A DNA stretch of 19,616 nt from Oligoflexus sp. (GTDB lineage Bacteria > Bdellovibrionota_B > Oligoflexia > Oligoflexales > Oligoflexaceae). The stretch lies in contig JASLCY010000213.1 of assembly GCA_030151925.1 (NCBI GenBank), positions 1-19,616 of the forward strand, given 5' to 3'. The position numbers and the translations under genes are program-made. Below, one piece after another: positions 7,501-14,300 of the stretch; within the stretch, counting starts at the first letter, position 1, and the number at the start of each line of letters is the position of its first letter. The notes beneath the pieces are model-generated. The model was given only the letters and a program-made list of their open reading frames with translations. It searched no databases and was not told where the DNA came from.

Positions 7501-10500
7501 TCGATTTCGACTTCATCGACACCAAAGAGTGAGGAATCCATGCCCCCGAAGACGAGCCAAGAGTGGTCGCAGCTAGAAAGCCTTCTGCAGAGCATGCAAG
7601 AGGCCCAGAAGAAGACGACCGATGCCCACACTCTGTTCCTCGAAAACCAGCGCCAATTCCAGCAGATTCTGCGTGAAGCGCTGCTCGGTGGCTCGCCCGC
7701 GCAATGGAACACCACGGCTCAACCGGCGTCCGCTGCCAATAACACGGCTTCGCACGCCGCGCCCGCGTCGGCATTCCATAACGCGGCTTCGCACGCCGCG
7801 CCCGCGTCGGTATTCCATAACGCGGCTTCGCACGCCGCGGCTCCCGCATCTCTCGCCCAGCCAGCGTCCGCATACACGGCTTCGCACGCGGCACCCGCAC
7901 AGCCGGCTCACCAGAAGCCCGCGGATGCGGCCCCATCACACCCAACCGCGACTCAACCCGCGAACTCGTTTTTCGCTCCCGCTCGTTCTGCTGCTCAGGC
8001 AGCTTCGCCTGCGGCCGCCGCAGCGCAATCCGCTCCGGCGAATACCCAGGAGATTTTGAAAATCGTCAGCGATGCGACCGGATTCCCAGTCGAAATGCTG
8101 AACGGCGACATGCATCTCGAGAGCGATCTCGGCATCGATTCGATCAAAAAGGTCGAGATCTTCTCGCAAGTGCAGGCAGCGCATCCCGGCCTGCAAGCCG
8201 ATGCATCCCGCATGAAAGAAACGCAGACGATCGCCGATCTCTTCGCCTACGTCCAAAGCCACGATACCGCGTCCGCACCCAAAGCCGCCGCCTCGAAAGA
8301 AGCGGAAGCGACGGAAGACCGGCAAGGCGCCTGGTCGGCGAGCCCCGTGGCCTTCGTCTCGACCCGCACGCAGGATTCCGCCGAGATCCGCACCAAAGTC
8401 CTGACGGTCATCAGCGAAAAAACCGGCTTCCCGACGGACATGCTCCAGGACGAGATGGATCTGGAAGCGGACCTCGGCGTCGATTCCATTAAAAAAGTGG
8501 AGATCGTCTCGAGCCTGCAGGAGCAGTTCCCCGGCGTGCCTTTCGCCGCCAACGCGCTGGCTGAGATCCATCGCATCGCCGATATCCTCGCGCATCTGCA
8601 AGGCGGCGAGGAAAGCGCTCGCACGCCCCAGGGCGCAACCCTGCATTCCGTTCCTGACGACGCTCCGCTGGGCGATGAGTACGCCCGCGAAATCCTCTGG
8701 GACGTGATAGCCGAGAAAACCGGCTACCCGGCGGAAGTGCTCACGCCTTCGATGGATCTCGAGAGCGATCTCGGCATCGATTCGATCAAACGCGTCGAGA
8801 TCGTGGCGGCCCTCACGGAGAAGTTGCCGAGGCTCAAGGAGCAGCCGATCACCGAGGTCAGGACGCTCGAAGACCTGCTGCATCTCCTGAAGGGGCCGGC
8901 GCCCCTGCCGAACGAAGAAGGCCTCGCCGCGAGCCTGCTTCATCCTGAGACCTTCGACTGGGATCTCAGCGCAAAAAAAAAATCTCCCGAACCAGAGCCT
9001 GAGGCGCTCGTCCCGGAGGTAAAACCCTCTTCGGCCCACGTCTCGTGCTGGAAGCTCAAAGCCGTGCCCTGGGCGCCAGGGCACGAACGTTACGAACTCA
9101 AGGCGCAGGGCGAGATCTGGATCGTCGACGACGGCAGCAACCTCGCCCGCAACCTCATGCTGCGTTTGCAGGAACGCGGCTGCAATCCCAAGCTCGTCTC
9201 GCAGACCAGCGCGGAGCGCCTGACGATTCCCGATCATCTGCAGGGCCTGTTCCTGATCTCGCCGGTGCGCTTCGACCAGCTCCCGCTCCGTTGGCTGCAA
9301 AATGCCTATAAACTATTGCGCCGCTGCGCGGAGCCTCTTCTGGCCAACGAAGGTTTCGTCGTCACGATCAGCCGCCACGGCGGTCAGTTCGGGCTCGACG
9401 GACTCAACAATATCCAGCAGGTTTATGCCGGCGGCGCCGCGGCTTTCGTCAAAACCATCGCTCACGAATGGCCTGGCGTGCACGTCCGGGCGATCGATAT
9501 GGGCAAGGACTTCACCGACAGCGTGGAGGCCGTCCACCGCTGCATCGAAGGCTCCTTCCTCAAAGGTCCCGTCGAACTCGGGGTCGCACGCGAACGTTAT
9601 TATACCCTGAAGCTCGAGACCGAGGCCTTCGCCGACGAGGAGCCGACCAAGGCCCTGCAATCGGGCGACACAGTCCTCGTCACGGGCGGCGCGCGCGGCG
9701 TGACCGCGGCGACCCTGATCGCGCTCGCGAAGCGTTATCCCGTGCGTTTCGTGATCTGGGGCCGTACGGCCCTCGAAGCGGCGGAAGGCCCCGAGACCAG
9801 GGACCTCACCGATGCCGCCGCGATCAAAAAACAGCTGCTCTTCAATCATCCCGAGCTCGCGCATCCGCGCGACCTCGAAAAAGCCTATAAAAACCTGCTG
9901 TCGCAGCGCGAGCTGCAATCGACCTTCGCCGCCCTCCGCAGCTACGGTGCGGAAGTCGTCTACGAGGTCGTCGACGTCAGCCGCGAAGCCGACGTCCGTC
10001 GGGCCGTGGCGAGCCTTGAGGAACGTTACCGGACCATCGCCGGCGTGATCCACGGCGCCGGCGTGATCCGCGATAAACTGATCGTCGATCAGAACGAAGA
10101 GGAGCTGGCGGACGTGCTCGATACGAAGCTGCGTATCCTGCCTTCGCTCGAGGCCCTCGCGCAAAAGGGCACGAAGTGGATGGTGTTCTTCTCTTCGTCG
10201 ACCGCGCGTCTCGGACGGAAAGGGCAAGGCGCCTACGGCCTCGCGAACGAGGTGCTGAACCGCATGGCCGCTTATATCAGCTCGCAGTATCCCTGCCGGG
10301 CCCTGTCTCTGAACTGGGGGCCTTGGGACGGCGGCATGGTGAATGACGGCCTCAAGAAACTCTTCGCCAGCGAAGGCCTCGGCACTATCCCCCTGGCGAG
10401 CGGCGCTGCCGTGCAGACCTTCCTGCTCGAGCATGCGAGTCGCGGCAGCGGTGAGTGGCTGGTGCTCGGCGAAGGCGGGGAGGAGATCCTCAAAGGCCTT

Positions 10501-11346
10501 ATCATCAATCCGGAAGCGATACTCGAGAAGAGGCTCCTCTCCCTCTCGACGACTCCTATCCTGATCGATCACGTGATCAAAAACCGCGCCGTGGTCCCCG
10601 CGGCGTTGATAGCGGAATGGTTGAGCGCCGCGGCTGAGCCGCTCTTCCCGGGGCTCGTCCTGCAGGAGATCGGCGCGTTCCAAGTCTGGAAAGGGCTGGT
10701 GCTCGACGTCGGAACCGAGATTCCGCTCGAGATCGTCCTGAGCAACCAAAGCACGGACAGCGCGGAATGCATACTGCGCAGCCGCACCGCGGAAGGCCAG
10801 ATCAGGCTGCACGCCCATGCGAAACTCACGTTCGCGCCCGCGAAAGCCCAGGGCGCGGCGCAGGCTATCCCCGAGGATCACGACCTCGCGATCAAGCTCT
10901 ATCCCGATCTGCTGTTCCACGGCGAGACCTTGCACCTGCTCGATCACGTCATCGAGCAGGATGAACGGCATCTGCTGGTGAAGCTCGATCCGCGCGGCTC
11001 GCCCCAGGATTGGGACGAAGCGCTGGTAGCGTGGCGAGCCGAGGCGCCTTTGCTCGATGCGGTCTTCCAGGCGGCGATCGTCTGGTCGCGTCTCGAGAAG
11101 AAGATCCCCTGCCTCCCGAGCAAGTTCGCAGCCGCGCGTTACTACGAAGGCGCAGGCGCTCCGCCCGCTTATCTCGAACTCACGCTGACCGGCGGCGGCG
11201 ATCATCGCCTCGTCGCGGACGCCGTGATCCGGGATGCGCAAGGCCACGCGATCCTGCGTGTGGAAGGGTTTGAAGCCACCCTCGACGCTTCGTTGAGCGA
11301 GGCCTTCGCGGGCCGCGATTTGTTCGGCCAGGATGCTGGCCTCTGA
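4498..11346 (+). CDS. pfaA: PfaA-type PUFA synthase subunit (KS-MAT-ACP-ACP-ACP-KR-DH)
   Basis: This 2282-residue multidomain synthase subunit has a ketosynthase at about 14-465 (C216 in DAACASS, H351 in EAHGTGT, H389 in GHTKAAAG) and a malonyl-CoA acyltransferase at about 570-905 (GQGSQ, S675 in GHSYGE, H779). An Ala/Pro-rich linker (about 906-1185) leads to three acyl carrier domains with phosphopantetheine serines S1215, S1330 and S1429 in LG(I/V)DSIK. Next come a ketoreductase at about 1515-2010 (VTGGARG near 1728, S1900, Y1913) and a PKS-type dehydratase at about 2015-2265 (H2025, D2187). The domain order is that of PfaA/Pfa2. It builds chains from malonyl units together with PfaC and PfaD. 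I chose the ATG at 4498: it has AGGGAG upstream and overlaps the pfaD stop by 4 nt, while an ATG at 4429 would lie well inside pfaD. The three ACPs are few compared with marine EPA/DHA synthases, which commonly have four to nine. Confidence 0.95.
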   Translation: MTQQSTDTQGERKGMALAVVGVGCMFPDAANLKEYWANIVQGKDSIGPVPVSHWRPDDYFDADPKRPDHTYGRTGGFLKPYAFDPLQFGIAPHAIEATDATQLLGMVCAHEALVDAGYGPGREFNRERTSCILGVTGTLELVIPLGARLGHPHWKRALKKAGVADDVAAEVMAEIADSYVPWQENSFPGLLGNVVAGRIASRLDLGGSNAVVDAACASSLAALHMAAMELESGRSDMVITGGMDTFNDIFMYMCFSKTPALSKAGHARPFDAEGDGTILGEGLGAVILKRLEDAERDGDRIYAVVRGVGSGSDGKGQAIYAPAAKGQVKALSRAYAIAGVPTETIGVLEAHGTGTKVGDGVELDALAEVYGESSRKSSVIGSVKSQIGHTKAAAGVAGLIKCVMALHHKIQPPTLKVSALHPRLAATPFKVLDKARPWIPEGDFPRRAGVSAFGFGGSNYHCVLEEYKADDKPVNWRDEDYLFAWSAGDKEALGAAVQATIASIAGLENAAVQILARQTRRAFDREAAARLTVWAGSFEELQKRLAAAQELLAQGGESASGVSYQQGAARSDLGLIFAGQGSQAPGMLRDLMLDFPEALEPLKAAADVLRQAEPDGPALMDLIYPPQAFGDEKAQQQKALTATRYAQLALGAVGAAVLAILDRFKVKAAQVAGHSYGELLALYAAGVLKLEDMLKASYQRGRLMEEVGREGGGMLAVMASAEIVEKILVQESFEARIANYNAPEQVVVGGSTLELERLQNLLRSQRVTSKKLEVATAFHTPYVSDAAQKFAAWLREFVSLEAAKIPVFSNQLAASYPEAADEKNAALSEQLGSPVRFEAMLRAMREAAPAQWVEVGPGRKLLGLLKAVQPEALSLDSENTGSTRGLLALIAELAARGVPLDLKAWHPGAEELPAAKKKTFTVTLTGANYRAERSPKPAEAVQAGAKSAVAASATASHAATKSPRSADIAAAEAPRAAGLTAAAGTAAQPAATAPRTVAKTSSISTSSTPKSEESMPPKTSQEWSQLESLLQSMQEAQKKTTDAHTLFLENQRQFQQILREALLGGSPAQWNTTAQPASAANNTASHAAPASAFHNAASHAAPASVFHNAASHAAAPASLAQPASAYTASHAAPAQPAHQKPADAAPSHPTATQPANSFFAPARSAAQAASPAAAAAQSAPANTQEILKIVSDATGFPVEMLNGDMHLESDLGIDSIKKVEIFSQVQAAHPGLQADASRMKETQTIADLFAYVQSHDTASAPKAAASKEAEATEDRQGAWSASPVAFVSTRTQDSAEIRTKVLTVISEKTGFPTDMLQDEMDLEADLGVDSIKKVEIVSSLQEQFPGVPFAANALAEIHRIADILAHLQGGEESARTPQGATLHSVPDDAPLGDEYAREILWDVIAEKTGYPAEVLTPSMDLESDLGIDSIKRVEIVAALTEKLPRLKEQPITEVRTLEDLLHLLKGPAPLPNEEGLAASLLHPETFDWDLSAKKKSPEPEPEALVPEVKPSSAHVSCWKLKAVPWAPGHERYELKAQGEIWIVDDGSNLARNLMLRLQERGCNPKLVSQTSAERLTIPDHLQGLFLISPVRFDQLPLRWLQNAYKLLRRCAEPLLANEGFVVTISRHGGQFGLDGLNNIQQVYAGGAAAFVKTIAHEWPGVHVRAIDMGKDFTDSVEAVHRCIEGSFLKGPVELGVARERYYTLKLETEAFADEEPTKALQSGDTVLVTGGARGVTAATLIALAKRYPVRFVIWGRTALEAAEGPETRDLTDAAAIKKQLLFNHPELAHPRDLEKAYKNLLSQRELQSTFAALRSYGAEVVYEVVDVSREADVRRAVASLEERYRTIAGVIHGAGVIRDKLIVDQNEEELADVLDTKLRILPSLEALAQKGTKWMVFFSSSTARLGRKGQGAYGLANEVLNRMAAYISSQYPCRALSLNWGPWDGGMVNDGLKKLFASEGLGTIPLASGAAVQTFLLEHASRGSGEWLVLGEGGEEILKGLIINPEAILEKRLLSLSTTPILIDHVIKNRAVVPAALIAEWLSAAAEPLFPGLVLQEIGAFQVWKGLVLDVGTEIPLEIVLSNQSTDSAECILRSRTAEGQIRLHAHAKLTFAPAKAQGAAQAIPEDHDLAIKLYPDLLFHGETLHLLDHVIEQDERHLLVKLDPRGSPQDWDEALVAWRAEAPLLDAVFQAAIVWSRLEKKIPCLPSKFAAARYYEGAGAPPAYLELTLTGGGDHRLVADAVIRDAQGHAILRVEGFEATLDASLSEAFAGRDLFGQDAGL
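7531..7542 (+). other. Internal Shine-Dalgarno plus in-frame ATG inside pfaA
   Basis: GAGGA at 7531-7535 sits four bases before an in-frame ATG at 7540 (Met1015 of PfaA). The residues that follow (MPPKTSQEW) read like a natural N-terminus and lead into a helical segment. An out-of-frame TGA at 7530-7532 lies just upstream, as at an old gene boundary. Use of this site would give a separate 3xACP-KR-DH protein. It may equally be chance or the scar of an ancient fusion. Confidence 0.3.
7741..7851 (+). repeat. 39-nt in-frame tandem repeat in the PfaA pre-ACP linker
   Basis: Two nearly identical 39-nt units (7741-7779 and 7780-7818) differ at two bases. A third, partial unit (7819-7851) carries a 3-nt insertion. 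Each encodes 13 residues of the pattern N(T/A)ASHAAPAS(A/V)FH. A further degenerate copy of TASHAAPA follows near 7876-7899. The unit is a multiple of three, so copy changes keep the frame. It lies in the flexible tether between MAT and ACP1. Confidence 0.9.
8114..8148 (+). repeat. 35-nt identity between ACP1 (8114-8148) and ACP3 (8756-8790)
   Basis: The DNA around the phosphopantetheine serine is identical over 35 nt in ACP1 (8114-8148) and ACP3 (8756-8790), covering LESDLGIDSIK, and matches again at the following GTCGAGATC. The middle domain ACP2 encodes nearly the same residues with different codons (LEADLGVDSIK). This points to recent duplication or gene conversion between the outer domains. 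Confidence 0.85.
8973..8982 (+). other. A10 homopolymer within pfaA between ACP3 and KR
   Basis: Ten consecutive A residues encode part of AKKK at about residues 1492-1495, in a GC-rich gene. A shift to the -1 frame meets TGA at 9000-9002; a shift to the +1 frame meets TAA at 9020-9022. Slippage there would therefore yield a KS-MAT-3xACP protein of about 1500 residues without KR and DH. Confidence 0.9.
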
Positions 11347-11359
11347 GAGTGGGAAGAGA

Positions 11360-14300
11360 ATGAAATCTATAGCGATCGTCAGTGCAGGCCTTAGGTTCCC
11401 CGGTGCGAAGAATCTTGATGCGTTCAAGGCTCTGCTCGAACAGGGCCTCGATATGTCCAGGCCGGTGGCCGAAGAACGATGGGCGGCTCGCGGCCGACGC
11501 GCGGCGAAGGAAGAGGGTTTTTTCCACGCCCGGGCCTATCGGCTCGAATCGTGGCATGAGACCGCGGAAGGCCTGCGCCTCTCGCAAGAGCAGATCGACA
11601 GTCTCGATCCGTTGTTCCATATCGGACTGGGCGCTGCGAAGGACGCTTTTTACAGCGCGAAGACGCAGGCCTTGGATCTTACGCGAGCCGGCGTCATACT
11701 CGGCAACATCGCCCTGCCGACCGAGACTTCGTCGCGCATGGCTTCGGCCTGGCTCAGCGAAAGCTGGGGGCTGGGCGAAAGTCCGGCGGCGCCTGCGAGC
11801 GCTAATCTTACTCCCGCGGCCTTGCCCGGCATCGTGATCGCCCAGGCCTTGGGGCTCGGCGGGACCACATTCACTCTGGATGCCGCCTGCGCTTCGACCC
11901 TTTATGCTTTGAAGCTGGCCTGCGACGAACTCATGGAAGGCCGGCTCGATTTTGTCCTCGCCGGCGGCCTCAGTCGGCCCGATCCGCTTTATACGCAGGT
12001 CGGCTTCACCGCGCTGGACGCACTCTCGCGGCAGGGGCGTTCCTATCCTCTCGACGGTCGCGCCGATGGCCTCATGGTCGGCGAGGGTGCGGGGATCTTC
12101 GGACTCAAACGGCTTGAGGATGCCGAGCGGCAAGGCGATAGGATCCTGGCCGTGGTTCGCGGCATAGGCCTTTCGAATGATCGTGAAGCGGGGCTCATGG
12201 CGCCTTCGCGCGAAGGGCAGGTGCGCGCTATGCGCGCCGCTTACCACGATGCCGAGTGGGATGCGCGTTCGGTGGAATGCGTGGAGTGCCACGCGACCGG
12301 CACGGCGCTGGGGGATGCGACGGAGATTCAGAGCCTGAGCGAGATTCGCGGCGGCGCCCCGGCGGTGATCGGCTCCGTGAAAAGCAACGTGGGGCATATG
12401 CTGACGGCCGCGGGCGCGGCTGGTGTGGCGAAGATACTGCTCGGCTTCCGCGAGAAGACGTACTGGCCCACGGCGAACTATCAATCGTCGCCCGAGAGTT
12501 GGGATCTCGAGCGTCGCGGCCTCAAGGTCCTCCATAAACCCGAGCCGTGGAATACGCGGCAGGAGTTGCGCCGGGCCGCGATCAGTGGTTTCGGTTTCGG
12601 TGGGATCAACGCCCATCTTCTGCTCGAGGAATATAACGCCGAGATCAGCGAGCGCCCCGTCCGCATTCGGCCGAGGAAAAAAGTTGCGGTCGTGCGCGCG
12701 GCGGATTATGCGGCGCAGGGCGACGTGGGCGAATTCGCGATCGGTTACACCGAGTTCCGCATTCCGCCCAAGGAGATGCAGGAGATCCTCCCGCAGCAGA
12801 TCGCGGCTCTTATGAGCCTGGCCGCGCTCGATCCCAAGGCGGCTTTCGATAAAGAAACCATGGGCTGTTTCGTGGGCGTGGAACTGGATCCGCTCACCAG
12901 CCTTTATGCGACGCGTTGGCAAATCCAGGATAGTTTGCCCGCGGCCGATCTCTCCGCCTATCATCCCGCGCTCGGAGCCAACCAGGTCATGGGTTCGCTG
13001 GCGAGCATCGCCGCGTCGCGGCTTTCGCGTGAGCTGGGTTTGGGTGGGGCGTCCTTCACGGTGGCTGCCGCGGAGGCTTCCGGGCTACGCGCGCTGGAGC
13101 TCGCCTCGCGAGCGATCGCGAGAGGGGAGATGACGTCCGCTCTGGTGATGGCGATCGATATGGGCACGAGCCATAGGGCGAAGGCGCAGCTCGCGGCGCG
13201 TTATGGTGGGCTTTGGTCCCAGGCTGCGGATGAGGCGGTCGCGCTGCTCTTGGTCGAAGAGCAGAAGGCCCGCGAACTGGGTTTGCCGATCGCGGTGATC
13301 CTCGACGACTTCGCGGAGTTCGCGAACGAACTCGATCTGCCTTTCGCCGAAGGTCCGCTGTGGATCGAAGATATCAAACGGGATGCGGCCTGGGTTCAGG
13401 CTTTGCCGCATAGTCAGAAGATTGTGGTGGACGAGCATCGTTACGGCGGCGCGGCCCACGGTCTCAAGGCTTTGCTGCATATCTGGGGCCATCAGAGTCA
13501 CTATCCCCTGCGCGCGAGTTTCCTCCTGCGCGATCACACGCATCATTTCGTGCACTGGTTGCAGGAACAGGCTTTGGATATTCGCACGCCCGGCGCTTCC
13601 CAAGGACAAAGTTATAAAGTCGCGCGGCGCGATAGGATTTTGCCGGGTTTATCCGAAGTGTTCGGCGGCCTTGCCGCCGCTCCGAACTCGGCGACAGCCA
13701 CCCAACCCGCTGCTGCGGCGCCGGCGGCAGCTATGTCCTCGTCCTCTGGTTTTCTCCATACGCTCGTTCAATCCGAACTCGCGACGATCGCGGCGCATGC
13801 GGAGTTCCTGCAATTCCGCAGCGAAGGCGATGCCTTGGTCGCCCAGCTTCTGAACGGCTCAGTCAGCGTTCCTCGCAGGGAGGCTGCGCAGCCAGCACCA
13901 GCCTCACCCGATCAAAAACCAAAAGCCTGGCGCTGGGTCCATGCCCCGCTCAATCCCAAGCCGCCCTTGCTCGACTACGCGGCGTGCACGGAATTCGCCG
14001 AAGGACTCATCAGCAAAGTCTTCGGGGAAGCCTTTGCCGAGGCCGATACCTATCCGCACCGCGTGCGGCTTCCATCCGAGCGACTCCTGCTCTGCCACCG
14101 CGTGATGTCCATCACCGGCGAGGCCAAGAGCCTGCAAAACGGCAAGATGACCACCGAGCACGACGTCTTCGCCGATGCGTGGTACCTCGAGGACGGCCAG
14201 ATGCCGACCAGCATCGCGGTTGAATCCGGGCAGGCGGACCTTATGCTGTCCGCTTATCTCGGCGCCGATTTCGCGACCAAAGGCCAAGCCGTCTATCGCC

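Noticed and set aside
7741..7851. CRISPR-like direct repeats
   Set aside because: The units abut with no spacers, keep the pfaA reading frame and encode a peptide repeat.
11333..11359. An upstream ATG at 11333 as the pfaC start
   Set aside because: It has a poor ribosome binding site and would overlap pfaA by 14 nt; the ATG at 11360 has GGGAAG and starts right at the KS fold. Not excluded.
9313..11427. A 704-codon open frame on the minus strand opposite pfaA
   Set aside because: It is the shadow of a GC-rich, strongly coding plus strand whose KR and DH domains are unmistakable; its translation is rich in Arg, Glu and Ala with no recognisable fold.
11180..12964. A 594-codon minus-strand frame across the pfaA-pfaC junction
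   Set aside because: It overlaps the end of pfaA and the KS of pfaC, both firmly identified; no motif and no plausible start site.
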